Source of the DNA: Hippopus hippopus
Taxonomy: Eukaryota; Mollusca; Bivalvia; Cardiida; Cardiidae
DNA length: 64,000 bases
NCBI GenBank assembly: GCA_946811185.2
Contig: OX328096.1
Span: 19,657,881-19,721,880, forward strand
Direction of reading: 5' to 3'
Shown here in pieces: positions 1 through 11,474 of this stretch (within the stretch, counting starts at the first letter, position 1; each line of letters begins with the position of its first letter). The notes beneath the pieces are model-generated. The model was given only the letters and a program-made list of their open reading frames with translations. It was not told the DNA's origin and searched no databases. The position numbers were made by a program, and so were the translations under genes.

Positions 1-265
1 CTAAGATTTTATTGTCTGGTATACTATGCTGTGGGTTACTATAACTTTCAGGGGGCTGGCCAGGAATGTAGCAAAGATGAAGCTCAAGCAAACCTTCAAC
101 ATGTTTCATGTTTTCTTTAGTTGAAAAAATTATGTTGTCAGAAGTCCTAGCTTTAAGGTCTGGCTAAGCACTTGACATAAACAAATTGGTTCACACTGAT
201 CATGGAGTATCTCTGAGAATGATTCCAAAAAATCACAGATCAAAACCTGGAAGATATCAAAGTAA

Positions 266-482
266 GAACTCTTTTCCGCACGACAAAATTTTAGACTCGT
301 CCAGTTTGAATGCATTTGTAGACTACAAATTAAATAAATTAAATGTTGCTCAATCGGTGAAATTTCTGTGAAAGGGTAGGGAACATTGTTGGAAAAGGAG
401 AAAATGCTAGTTACCATTTTCTTCTTTTCCCTCAATAGCTTTCTTTGTCATTAAAACTCAGATTGTGTGGTAAAAGGGTTAA
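266..482 (+). mobile_element. TTAA MITE, degraded
   Basis: CGCACGACAAAATTTTAGAC left end and GTGTGGTAAAAGGGTTAA right end; the central palindrome is partly eroded. Confidence 0.7.
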
Positions 483-706
483 CTGTTTACCGCACAATCC
501 TAGGTGCTGACAACTTTGAGGATGAAGGCTTTTGAAAACATCATGGGACAAGGAGTATTTTCTCCAGTATTTTCTCCTCTTCCCACCCGGTTTTCTACCC
601 TGTCAAGCACAAATCACAATTTTTTAGCTAGATTTATTTACTTTACAATGGCACCTGCAAATATTTCGGATTTGGGCTAGTTGAAGATGTTGTCTGAAAG
701 GATTAA
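479..706 (-). mobile_element. TTAA MITE, degraded, abutting the previous copy
   Basis: Begins TTAACTGTTTACCGCACAAT, sharing the TTAA with its neighbour; ends GATTAA. Confidence 0.65.
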
Positions 707-776
707 AAAAAAATGAGGGAAGAAGGTATATAGATAAAGAATCAGGAATGTTTCAAGAAGATTTTAGAGCTTATTG

Positions 777-1015
777 ATCCTTTACCACACAAATGTGGTT
801 TTTAAAAACTGTGAAGAAGAAAACATTGAAAAAATTTGAAAACATTGTGTGAAGAGGAGATAATACTAGTAACCAGCATTTTCAACATTTTCCACAATGT
901 TTCCCACCATCTCGATGACAGAAATCATCTTTTGAGGTACACTGAATTTTTTGTCTGGAAATTCTGTAAAATTGGTTTCAAATGTCAAAAATTGTGTTGT
1001 TTGGTAAAGAATCAA
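777..1015 (-). mobile_element. TTAA MITE, degraded
   Basis: CCTTTACCACAC start and GTTTGGTAAAGAATCAA end, weak central palindrome. Confidence 0.6.
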
Positions 1016-1067
1016 TCCTACTTTTGGTTCGGGGGATTTTGGACTGTTCTACACACAAAACATTTCA

Positions 1068-1301
1068 GGAAATCTACTGAACAATCCCATGTTTTAACAA
1101 TCCTGTGGAAGACACCTTTTGAAAACATTGTGGTTAAAAAGAGAAAATGCTTGTAACCAGCATTTTCTATTATTCCCACAATGTTTTCTACCCTATCAAA
1201 GATAAATTCCATCATTTGAGCCAAATTTAATTTGTCATCCGCAACTGCTCTCAATTTTGACAAGCCTAACATTTTGTCTTCTCAAGTTCTGGTAGAGTTA
1301 A
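1068..1301 (-). mobile_element. TTAA MITE, degraded
   Basis: AATCCCATGTTTTAACAATC start, GGTAGAGTTAA end. Confidence 0.6.
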
Positions 1302-2852
1302 AGGAAACTGACCATGTTTTAGTATTTGATATTGATCTAGTATCTTGTAAATGTTGCCCTTCTATCTACCTGTGATAAAATGGTATACCCATATGTTACA
1401 AAAATCAGTATTTATGAAATAGAAGACCATAGCAATAATGACCAGCTGCCACACTATGGTACTATACAACAATATAATGTTTTTATGTTTTGAGTGGCTT
1501 TCAATAATTTGTCAGTTATATAATGGCAGTCAGTGAACCTTGCATGCAGACCTAGTATTTTCTGTATTATTCACCAAGAAATCTTCATTTGATGCCCCCC
1601 CTCTTCCTCACTGATGCTCCTCCAGCTTTTCTCATACTGAATATGGGCTTACTCCACTTCAAATCCATTGATTAAGGTGAAATAAATCAGCCTAAATGAA
1701 TAAACAGCATTGACATAATCCTTATTACTCCATATATTTACAATAAAAAACATTAACATAATCCTAATTCCTTCACAAATTGATGTCATTGACACCTGCC
1801 TTTTTTAATTACACATACAATTCCAGTAAATAAAATGCTTCTAGTACTATAAAACTCATTAACCAACTTGGAAGAACTTAAAGGGAAAAAAAAATTGATG
1901 ATGTAGATCACAAATGTTCGCACACATCCTATTGCGCATGTGTTTTTGTCATAGATAGTGAATAAAAAGTGCACCTATATATTTTTCGCATGTATGGTAA
2001 CCTCACTATTGGTGCACTGAAACAAGTACCACTTTCTTGGGTAGTACTAGAAAAGAGAAAAAAATGGATCTGTGAACTGTCGCCATGAAGTAATCAAAAT
2101 ACTTTTGACACAGCATTACACACAAAACAAGCAAACAGATGCAGGAAATATAAAGCTGTGGAAGTACAGCTGTTTCCACTTTGAAAATCATTGTTGGAAA
2201 AGGAGAAATCGCTCCTAATGAGCAATTTCTCCTTTTCCCACAATGTCAGCTGAGATTTTACCCTATTTTTTTTCCTTGAAAAAATTAATTTCCACAGTTG
2301 CCTTCATCGCTGTTTTGTGACGAAATAAGCACGGACAGATGCCATTTTTATTTCGTATTGTTTAGAATTATATATATTGAATTGTGGAAATTTTTTTAAA
2401 AATCTGTCCCGTTATAAAGTATGTATTAAATAAAGATTAACCCTTAATTCGGCCAAATTATCTGCCTTTTTAACTCAATGGTCTATATATAAAATGCATA
2501 TTTGTACATTTACCAGGCTCAAAACCAGGCTTTTATATATTTTTTGTGCAAAACTAAATGAACTTTCATTAAAATGATGTATATTGGTATACTCCTCCAA
2601 TTTTCCTGTTTAACTGACAATTAAAGAAAAGCGTGTTAAATCCATTATAAGCTGAATTTTGGAACTGTATTTATGTTCTTCAAAGGCAGATTTCTCAGAA
2701 ACGAGCATGGTGACCCATATCTTTTTTTAGTGTAATCTTCTAGAGACTTTATTAGCTTTGTATGAGCAAAGTTTTTAAAAAATCTGACTGTTAAAAAAAT
2801 GTGTGATATGCGTCATCAAGAGCAGGTCCCCCATTAAATGCAGTTACATGTA
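1302..2852. other. No gene seen
   Basis: AT-rich sequence without recognisable exons. Only a MITE hairpin fragment at 2187-2260 (GGAAAAGGAGAAATCGCTCC with its inverse) stands out. Confidence 0.5.
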
Positions 2853-3053
2853 TTATTTAATGTCCAAAACAAATATAGGCAGTTTATAAAGAGTATCTCC
2901 AAGGGCTATCTCATTACCATCAGCACTGACTAAGTCCCCCACAGCAATGGTATCATCTACTTCTGAAAATTCTGCCTTGTTTTTTTCGGTGTAGCTGTAT
3001 GATCTCACTTTTGACCTACTTCGAGTACTAGGAGGAAATGAATTGTTACTCAT
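2853..3053 (-). CDS. Unrecognised small open frame (66 aa)
   Basis: From the ATG at 3053 it reads MSNNSFPPSTRSRSKVRSYS, then a second half rich in acidic and small residues (AVGDLVSADGNEIALGD). It is not low-complexity and lies outside the obvious repeats, so it could be a first exon or a fragment of a transposon protein. No family is recognised, and a chance frame is equally possible. Confidence 0.2.
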   Translation of the reverse strand: MSNNSFPPSTRSRSKVRSYSYTEKNKAEFSEVDDTIAVGDLVSADGNEIALGDTLYKLPIFVLDIK

Positions 3054-3956
3054 TTTGTGATTGGCCAAATATTTGTAAACTACGCAAAAAAAATAAAGGT
3101 CACAGTAGAAATTTACCGTCATTGGATAAAAGTGTTTATGACTAAAAAACTCACGTAATGCTCACATTTACCTATGTAAAGTTGTACTTTATGGCCATAC
3201 AGATGTTAAACTCTAGCAAAACATCCATAATCTATATCATATAGATAAACTAATAGCAATGAGTATTGGCAAGTTTTCTATTTTGTTTAGTGTAAAAGGC
3301 TTGGTACCCGTTTTTCCTCGCGTAAAACCGAATACGAACTGCGACGGCAGGCTACCGCTCTATTATCTTACACGAAAACGGGTTGTAAAACAACTTATTA
3401 CGTTTCTTGTTACAATAAAAAAAGACGTTATATCTTGAATTTGGTGATTCAGGTCTCAAGAAACTATGCCTACCTAGGGGAACAATCAGTTTTATTGCGT
3501 TGTTAACGAAGAAACTGGGTTCCTACTAAAAAACTCCTAGTAAGAGTAGGTGGGTGTGGTCAAGCATTGCGAGGGTTGACCACGCCTTCTGATAACGACA
3601 AATCATCAATGTTTGAAAGGTGCTTCATTTAAGTACAAAAACATGCTTCCCCATTCTTAAATGTTATTGATAATTACGCTTTCAACCATATGCAAAACAA
3701 TTTAAAAGATGCTACTTTCAGAACTGTTTTCATAATTTCTCTTCATAGTATAGATCAACTACAAACAAATTTTACTGTATTCATATCCAAGTGCCTCTTA
3801 CGCTGTCTATCTTTTTTTAAAGATATTTCTTGTTACCGGTGGGGGGAGTTTCAAGATGTAGTGCCCCTTGAGGTACTGAATAGAGGGAAGATGGTATTTT
3901 TGTAACACTGTTTTTCAGTGACTCAGAATGTATTTGTGCAGATACCTAGTTTCCCT
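3054..3956. other. No gene seen; GC-richer inverted-repeat patch
   Basis: Around 3305-3395, ACCCGTTTTTCCTCGCG is partly inverted as CACGAAAACGGGTT. At 3553-3585 a short palindrome GTGGTCAAGC/GGTTGACCAC occurs. Likely the remnant of a DNA element. Confidence 0.35.
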
Positions 3957-4497
3957 TTAAAGGTGGCCCTTCAGATTTTGGACGAAAATTTTACAAAAAT
4001 CCAAAAAAATCATCCTTATACTCCCAAAGCCTTTTAATTTCCATTCATAAAACCCCAGTAGCCGAAACCCATCCGACAACAAGAGAAATTAGAGATTTAC
4101 TACGGCCCAAGTCGACACCGACAGGAAACACAGTCTATTTTTAAATGAGCAACTCCCTCATTTACATACCGGAAATACACAGACGAAGCTTCAAATATAG
4201 CGTTCGAAGAAGACATTATGGAAAATAATTTCATGTTTGTTATGTTATGGAATTTAAGCGTCATTAGTCACGTGCCAGTCACTTGACATTCCCACAATGC
4301 TTTTTTGTTTTCTGGCACGAAATCTAAAAATAACCTTAAGAGGCTACGTAGCCTTTTAAGGGAACACCATCAAATAAATTTTTTTTGGTAATTTTATGAT
4401 TCTTAATTATTGATGATTTGTATTGTTTTTTCATATAAATTTCAGTGATTATATTTTTTTTAATTTGGTGAGATGTGAAAAATCTAAATACCCACCT
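3957..4497. mobile_element. Non-autonomous DNA transposon with imperfect TIRs
   Basis: The left end reads TTAAAGGTGGCCCTTCAGAT; the right end, reversed, reads TTAAAGGTGGGTATTTAGAT. About 0.54 kb, no coding capacity seen. Its right end abuts the TTA target site of the Harbinger-like element. Confidence 0.5.
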
Positions 4498-4500
4498 TTA

Positions 4501-5664
4501 AGGGGCCTTTACAATATAACGAATTGGCCCAGCATATGCCAGCGTACAGAGATATTTTGGCATTCGCTGGTATATGCTCGCATATGCTGAAGTTTGTTAG
4601 CTCATTGTTTTATGTTAGTTGAAGTACGTTCGCGTACATTGTTCTTTGCTCAGTACGTCGAAACTTTTTGTGCATGCTCAAAATTTCTCGACGTATGCTA
4701 AAGAACAGCCCATACGCTGTGGGTTTGTTCGATGAACGCAACTTGAGCGGTTTGTTCGTCCGCAGTAAGACAACGGTTCGTTACCTCTACAGTGGCGTTC
4801 ATCCAACCAAATTGTGAGCACTTCTTAACGAACTTTTCACGTAATAGCAGCGTATCAATAACGAATTAACAGCGTTCTTACAACATTCTTCGTATGTATA
4901 GATCCCATATAAAATAGATGGTGTACTGATTACGATGTGACAACCTATCATTACCTTTGCTGCTGCAACTTCTAAACAATTGAGTTCCGTGCTTGGGGAG
5001 CTTTAACTCACGAGTACCGTATAGGTAGCGTTCGACTTGCATTTTTGTGCATAGGCAAGTTGACATAGTCCCATTTGGGTATATAAAAACATTCTTCAGT
5101 GCCACTTCGCGATACATTTCTGCTGGTGGTGGGTGGTGGTGAAGGAGACCTTGATCCAGATCTTTGTGAGACCTGAGGTGTGTTTATTCCATCATGTGAT
5201 GGAGCTACAGGTGGAGGTGATGGAGGTTCTGCCTTTCTTCCCCTGCCTCTGCCCCTGGAGGATTTCTTTGGCGTGTGTGTCTTGCCCATCTTCTAGTACA
5301 GAATGATCGGTTGAAGTGTAGCAAGTGGTTTATATATCTGTAAGTCAAATGATCAGTTTGACTAGGCACACTTAACGCAGAGTGCACACACAGAGCACGC
5401 ACAACACGTTAGATGTTCGTTGAGAGATCATTGACATTCGTTGATATATGTTTCGCATTCGCTCTAGTTTGTTAATATGTAGTTATCCATACGTTATGAA
5501 CTCATTCTGGTGTCATTTCAAATCCGTTTTCAGTTTGTTATGTTTAGCTCTGCCAAACACATTCGTCGGGATTTTGTGAGTATTTGTGCGCATTTGAGCC
5601 TTGTCAAGTTTTTGCAATTCGTTCACGGTACATTCCCTCAATTCATTGTAGTGTAAAGGGGCCT
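4501..5664. mobile_element. Harbinger-like DNA transposon, non-autonomous (1,164 bp)
   Basis: Terminal inverted repeats AGGGGCCTTTACA (left) and AGGCCCCTTTACA (right, reversed) extend imperfectly to about 25 bp and are flanked by a direct TTA (4498-4500 and 5665-5667). A 3 bp TTA/TAA duplication is typical of PIF/Harbinger. No transposase remains. On the minus strand a 93-residue frame (5008-5289) begins MGKTHTPKKSSRGRGRGRK and is Pro/Ser-rich; it may be a remnant of the DNA-binding accessory protein. Confidence 0.65.
5008..5289 (-). pseudogene. Basic/proline-rich open frame inside the Harbinger-like element
   Basis: 93 residues with an N-terminal Lys/Arg/Gly-rich (AT-hook-like GRGRGRK) segment and SPSPPPT runs. 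Its position inside the element suggests a decayed transposon-encoded DNA-binding protein. No conserved domain can be named. Confidence 0.3.
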
Positions 5665-5799
5665 TTAGATGTGCAGCCAGTATTGAGTTAGTTATCTTTT
5701 TGTTCCTAGAATCAAATTCTTCATTTTATTAAGATTTTCAGACTTTTCTCATTCAATATTCGTATTCAAGTAATGTTACTGTAGTTAGTCACAAGTTAA

Positions 5800-5998
5800 T
5801 TAACTCTTTACTGGACAACAAAAGTCTGGACTTATCAAAATTTAAAGCATGATGATGCAGACAGAAAAAATAGATATGTCTCAGACAATGGGATTTGTTT
5901 TTCAAGTGGAGAAAACACTGTAGCATTTTCTCATAATATTTTCAGAAAGCCTTCTTTTTTAGGGGTGTTAGACCTTGGGATTGTTTGGTAAAGAGTAG
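5800..5998 (+). mobile_element. TTAA MITE, centre deleted
   Basis: TTAACTCTTTACTGGACAAC start and GATTGTTTGGTAAAGAG end. One arm of the central palindrome is missing. Confidence 0.7.
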
Positions 5999-6155
5999 AG
6001 TGATTATTTTAGACCTAGATTATTTAAAGGTATGGTTGCATTTATAATTTATTACCTTGAGGAGTAGGTAACCTTTGGCAGACTTTGTAGTGGAAATCTG
6101 ACTTATACTTACCTTATTATTGTATATATTATTTCTGGACATAACAATAAATATA

Positions 6156-6418
6156 TAAGCCATGCTCTGGGAAAAGGGGGCTTAATGTATCTCCGTGATA
6201 CATGATACCACTCGAGTCATTACACAAGTATGGATCCATATAGTCCATTTTGTCTAACAGCCGACTGTGTCATGAGGTACACTGGTCCTTTGACAAGTAG
6301 AAAATTGACCAGTAGCAAAAAGTTTCGGCCCAGGTCAGCCTGCGCGTACTGCACGGGCTGACCAGAGTTGAAACTTTGCAAATGCATTAAGCCCCCTATT
6401 CACAGAGCATCGCTCATA
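6156..6418. repeat. Fold-back element, family B (about 260 bp)
   Basis: The ends are AGCCATGCTCTG.GAAAAGGGGGCTTAATG and its inverse. The centre is a palindrome GCCCAGGTCAGCCTG/CGGGCTGACC. The same family recurs about ten times in the window. Confidence 0.75.
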
Positions 6419-6758
6419 TTATATTTATACATGTAGTTTGTTTGGTGTTTCATGCCATTTTAAACATTATTTTAGTTTTATCAGGGCAGCCAAGTGCTGT
6501 CTTATCCATGCTCTTCCTAGAGTTTCATTTACCTGTACTTCTCACAATATTCTTTCTAGGCCACTGGCTGCTCTCTTGTTTAAACATTGTCAAAAATATG
6601 ATTAGCAGTGAGATAGTAATGAAACCTGTCACAATGACTTTCATCTATAAAAGGGGAAAAAAAAGTGTCAAATTGGTGCTAAAAACTTTTGTACAGGCAT
6701 AAAGCATTTATAGGACAACAGTTTGTTACCCACCCTGGGATTCATCCACACAAAACCT

Positions 6759-6987
6759 TTAACCCTTTACCACACAATGCTGACTTTTAACGACCCTGGT
6801 AAAGGAGCCTTTTGAAAACATTGTGGAAAAAGGAGAAAATGCTGGTAACCAGTATTTTCTCCTTTTCCCACAATGTTTTTTACCCTACCAAAGAAAAATT
6901 GCACCATTTGAGTGACAATGAAATTGTCGTCTGCAAATGCTTTCAATTTGGACAAGGCTGAAATTTTGTCATCTGGTAAAGGGTTAA
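6759..6987 (-). mobile_element. TTAA MITE, full length
   Basis: TTAACCCTTTACCACACAAT start, CATCTGGTAAAGGGTTAA end, TTAA on both sides, strong central palindrome. Confidence 0.9.
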
Positions 6988-7080
6988 TATGTCCCAATGT
7001 ATTACTTTAAAGATTTAACAGCTTTCTTTCAGTGTCCTTTATAGCTCTAACACAGGCACAGCAGTTCAGACATTGGTTGG

Positions 7081-7332
7081 GCCGAGCCCTGGTAGCTCAG
7101 TTGGTAGCGTACAGGACTTGAGAACAGGGGGTCATGGGTTCGATCCCCAGCTCATTGTTTCGATGATGGTTATGTGGGAAAGCAGCCAGTGGCTTGGAAA
7201 AAATATTGTGTGGAGTACTGGTAAAAGAAACTCCAGGAAAGCATGGATAGGTGCACTAGCCGCCGCGATATAACTGAAATAATGTTGAAAACGGCGTTAA
7301 ACACCATACAATCAATAAGTCAATCAATCAAT
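7081..7332 (+). mobile_element. tRNA-derived SINE, complete, 14 bp target duplication
   Basis: The head contains the pol III A box TAGCTCAGTTGGTAG and B box GGTTCGATCCC. The tail contains GAAATAATGTTGAAAACGGC and ends in (AATC)n. The direct repeat CAGACATTGGTTGG lies at 7067-7080 and 7333-7346. This is a short interspersed element, not a tRNA gene. Confidence 0.92.
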
Positions 7333-7552
7333 CAGACATTGGTTGGAAGACTGTCAAAATTTGTTGACTTTCATTTTGTATTTTGCTCTTTTATGTCATT
7401 GTGATATTATACATCATGAACTGGTTCTGCTGTTATTTCTAGTTTATTTTCAGTTTGTAGTGTTAATCCCGCCCCCCTTTCCTTGCAAAAAAAAATCAAA
7501 TTTGCATGACATCACAGTATATACACCCCATTCTTCATATTAAAAGGATCCT

Positions 7553-7782
7553 TTAACTCTTTACCAAACGACAAAATTTTAGACTTGTCCAAATTGAAAG
7601 CATTTTGCAGATGACAAAATAAATGTGACTCAAAAATTGAAACTTGACTTTAGAAGAGTAGAAAACATTGTGGGAAAAGGAGAAAATGCTGGTTACCAGC
7701 ATTTTCTTCTTTTCCCACAATGTTTTCAGAAGGCTTCTTCCTGTATGTCGTAAAAATCAGGGATTGTTTGGTAAAGGGTTAA
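7553..7782 (+). mobile_element. TTAA MITE, full length
   Basis: TTAACTCTTTACCAAACGAC to GTTTGGTAAAGGGTTAA, about 230 bp, near-perfect 32 bp-arm central palindrome. Confidence 0.92.
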
Positions 7783-8218
7783 ACAGCTGGAATAGGCTTG
7801 CTTTCAAGGGAAGTAAATGTCTCTTGGTTGTTGTTGAGTTATATAGCAGGTATTTTGTGACAAGGAGCTGGTGGGGGGTATGATCACATTTAGTGATAGC
7901 TGTTACTAGTTGAGTCGAGATTACCTGAAATACAGATAACTAGATCACATAGTCATTTCATAGAAAAACCTTGTTATCAATCAAGAGGCTGCAATTTTGC
8001 TCCACCCCAACGAGCCTTGGTCATGTTTTTTTGCGTGGGCAATATATTTGGCAAGTTAGATAATACATTTACTGTAATATCCCTTATTGACACTCTTCCT
8101 GTAATTAATGCTCCCCAAGCTTTTTTCTAATGGACTTACCAAAAGGCCAACCCATCGATAAAGTTGAAATAATTCAGCTGGAATAAACTAACGGCATTGA
8201 CATTTTCTGAATTACTTC

Positions 8219-8447
8219 TTAATTCTTTACCAAACGACAAAGTTTTAGACTGGTCCAAATTGAAAGCATTTGCAGACAACAAATTAAAGATGGCTCAAAT
8301 GGCAGAATTTGTCCTTGATAGAGTAGAAAACATTGTGGGAAAAGGAGAAAATGCTGGTTACCAGCATTTTCTCCTTTTCCCACAATGTTTTCAAAAGGCT
8401 TCTTTCATGGGGTCGTTAAAACACGGGATTGTTTGGTAAAGAGTTAA
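8219..8447 (+). mobile_element. TTAA MITE, full length, type copy
   Basis: The clearest copy. It has TTAA target duplications, inverted ends TTTACCAAAC/GTTTGGTAAAG, and a perfect 65-base palindrome at 8327-8391 (32-base arms, one central base). It contains GAGAAAATGCTGGTTACCAG in the middle. Terminal CCCTTT with TTAA suggests a piggyBac-dependent MITE. No coding capacity. Confidence 0.93.
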
Positions 8448-8603
8448 TCGATTTCATAAACACCTGACTGTCCAAATATACATGTATACACTTGAATACT
8501 TGAAAAACATTATAAACTTTGGGTTACATGAAATTTGTCATCTACTTGGAAGAACAAAGGAAAAGTGAGGAAGGCTGTAATCTCTGAATAATTGTGGTTG
8601 TTA

Positions 8604-8832
8604 TATAGCTCTTTATCACACAATCCCGAGTTTTCATGACCCTGAAAGAGAAGGCTTTTGAAAATACTGTGGGAAAAGGAGAAAATGCTGGTTTCCAGCA
8701 TTTTCTACTTTACCCACAATGCTGACTACCCTATCAAAGACAGAAATCATCATTTCAGTAGCATTTAATTTGTCGTCTGCAAATGTTTTCAATTTGGTCC
8801 AGTCCAAAATTTTGTTGTTTGGTAAAGTGATA
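8604..8832 (-). mobile_element. TTAA MITE
   Basis: CTTTATCACACAATCCCGAG start, GTTGTTTGGTAAAGTGATA end; the TTAA sites are eroded. Confidence 0.75.
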
Positions 8833-8880
8833 GTGAATCATGATTAGAGATAAAATCAGTAATCTGCATTAAATACATCT

Positions 8881-9066
8881 GGGTCCATATTCACTAACCA
8901 TTCTTCGTTTCATTTTTAGTCTTATTCTAGATTTAATAAATAACACAACTTCTGATAGGCTAAACCATTCTTAGCCAGTCCAAAGTTTTGTTACTTTCAA
9001 ATTTAGAAAATTCTTGAAAATAAGACTAAGAATGTCCTAAAGAATGGTTGATGACTATGACCCAAG
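8881..9066. repeat. Fold-back element, family D
   Basis: The arms ATATTCACTAACCATTCTT and AAAGAATGGTTGATGA are inverted, with AATAAGACTAAGAATG inside. A second, longer copy is at 38452-38692 with AACACAACTCCTGATTGGCT shared. Confidence 0.65.
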
Positions 9067-9678
9067 TTTCTCACATGACCATTGCTTCGCCATCAGCACA
9101 GACTAAAACCAGGACAGCATGTGTTAGTGCCTTCTGTTAATATCACCCCTTTTGAGAAATGTAATGCTCTTGGGGCATTTGAAAGTGACAGTACAGTAGA
9201 TCTTTAAATTGTCTTTATCTAGTTGGTCACCCAGAAAAAATAAAACTAAATCACATAGTCATTGTCTAGAAAAACCGTAATAGCAGTTTAATTCATATGT
9301 AAGGAATGAAGAGAATTTTCTTGTTGTCATGGAGGTATGAAAAAAAAACGTGATCACACTGTATGAAACACGAATTGATTTGAAAAAAAAAAAGCTATGA
9401 AAAAAAATTTTCAGCCAATCAGAACTCGCCAGTCTTCAACTACTATTGAATTATAAACTGCATGAAAATTGGTATCATTTATTTGCTGGTAATATCTTGA
9501 AAAAGTTTGGTGACAAATAGGTCACAAGGTACAGTCTGATCTTCATCTACACTGGCTTTAGAGACATCTCAAGTCATGAAAACCGCAGGAAGGGTAAATC
9601 AATGATTAAGTTTACATTTGAATATCTTTTCCCTAAACAAGCATACATATACATAATTTTCTTTAGAACGACAGACCC

Positions 9679-9903
9679 TTTAACAGCAATCCCATATGAT
9701 AATGACACTGATGAAAAAAGCCTTTGAAAAGTTTATGAAAAAAAAAGAAAATGCTGGTAACCATAATTTCTCCTTGTCTCACAATGCTTTCTAATTTTCC
9801 ATTGACAATTTTCACTACAGTATGCGACTAGTAGTGAATTTTGGATCTACAGAATGCTTTCAATATGGACAAGTCTAAATTTCATCATTTGACTTAGGAT
9901 TAA
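9679..9903 (-). mobile_element. TTAA MITE, degraded
   Basis: TTAACAGCAATCCCATATGA start and GACTTAGGATTAA end, with an imperfect hairpin. Confidence 0.6.
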
Positions 9904-10151
9904 CCTGTAGGGTGATAAACAAAACTTACTCTGTTCGGGGACATTTTTGCGATGTGGAAATTTTTGTGATTTCGCATATTTGAAAAAATTTGCAAACTTT
10001 TCTGTTCTGGTATTTTACCACAAGTATACCAACAAATAACAAGTGTCTTGAATTCACAAACATTTCAAATGTCCATAATTGTTAATTCGCATATTTTTCG
10101 ACAAATTTTATACTCACATAATACAGCATTTTGCTTTTTGGATAGTGTGGA

Positions 10152-10381
10152 TTAAGTCTTTACCAAACGACGAAATTTTAGGCTTGTCCAAATCAAAAAC
10201 CTTTGCAGAGCACAAAATAAATGTGATTCATAAATTGAAAATTTATTTCGGAAGGGTAGAAAACATTGTGGGAAAAGGAGAAAATGCTCGTTACCAGCAT
10301 TTTCTCCTTCTTCCACAATGTTTTCAAAAGCTTTCTTTCTCAGGGTCGTTAAACGTCGGGATTGTAATTGGTAAAGGTTAA
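10152..10381 (+). mobile_element. TTAA MITE, full length
   Basis: TTAAGTCTTTACCAAACGAC start and TTGGTAAAGGTTAA end, strong palindrome. Confidence 0.88.
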
Positions 10382-10774
10382 ACATGAAACTGCACAGAAT
10401 CTAATCCATTCTATCTGCTACCTTGTACAGTCTGGCCCAAACAACCTGGAAATTGCAATACTTTGGCTTTTTTTTTCCTAAATGAAGTTGCTATCATTTT
10501 ATCAACTTATTCAGCACCCTTAAGGGGTAATTTAGATTGAATACATTCACTTCAGAGTCCCTCCTTACATGCATTAACTATTTGCATGCTAAGTGCAACG
10601 CTTTTCCTGCAAAAATAAATCAAAATATTTGAGCAACACTTGTCATCAGCAACAAATTAGATTGAATGGATCGGCTTGTCTAAGATTTTGTAAAGTACCT
10701 GTCTACAAGTTACTGAACAACAATTGAACTGCTGAAATGCAGAAAAAATAGACAATAGGAATGCATGTTCCAGT

Positions 10775-11085
10775 CCCCATAGTTCAGTTGGTAACATACA
10801 GGGCTTGAAACCCAAGTTTTACTGATTCACAGCTTGCCCTAAGTCCTCTGGGGATTGATAATCATAATTACATAGTCATTGTGATGGGTTTATTTCTCTC
10901 TCTGTCATGGCTAAGCATTCTTTAGACTGTGTTTATACAGGAAGGCAACCAGTGGCTTTGAAAGAATTATTGAGTAGTCTTCTGGTAAAAAAGAAATTTC
11001 AGTAAAGCAGAGATAGTTGCAATGGCCACTGCAGTATAACTTACATGATGTTGAAAATGGCATTACAATTACCATACAGACACAT
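10775..11085 (+). mobile_element. tRNA-derived SINE, degraded
   Basis: Head CCCCATAGTTCAGTTGGTAA followed by a weakened B box; the tail ATGATGTTGAAAATGGCATT matches the SINE at 7081. Many substitutions indicate an older copy. Confidence 0.7.
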
Positions 11086-11229
11086 ACTAAAAATTAGGAA
11101 AGCATGTCAAGGTGGAAGTAAAAGAGACTGTAAGGTCAAACAGGAAACTGATGAATGATATTTGTATATTTTTGTTCAGTATTTTCATCACCATCATTTT
11201 GGCATTGTGTGACATGAACTTTGAAATGT

Positions 11230-11474
11230 CCAACCCTTTACTACACAGAAAAAATTTAGACAGTCCAAATTGAAAGTACTTGCAGAATACAAATGAAATG
11301 TGGCTAAAATGATAGAATTTGTGTCTAAAAGAGTAGAAAACTTTGTGGGAAAAGGAGACTTTGTGGGAAAAGGAGAAAATGCTGGTAACCAGCATTTTCT
11401 CCTTTTCCCACAAGGTTTTCAAAAGCCTTTCTTCAGGGTCGTTTAAAGTCGTTACTGTGCAATAAGGGTATAAA
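11230..11474 (+). mobile_element. TTAA MITE with duplicated CTTTGTGGGAAAAGGAGA
   Basis: An 18-base block of the left palindrome arm is repeated in tandem. The centre reads GGTAACC although the flanks are in plus orientation. Confidence 0.75.

Noticed and set aside
7081..7160. Possible tRNA gene (clear A and B boxes)
   Set aside because: It is followed by a SINE body and (AATC)n tail and flanked by a 14 bp target duplication; the acceptor stem does not close.
8197..8439. Open frames of 60-120 residues repeated through the window with variants of ENIVGKGENAGYQHFLLFPQ
   Set aside because: They are translations of the MITE hairpin, occur in either strand, and vary with each copy; they are not a protein family.
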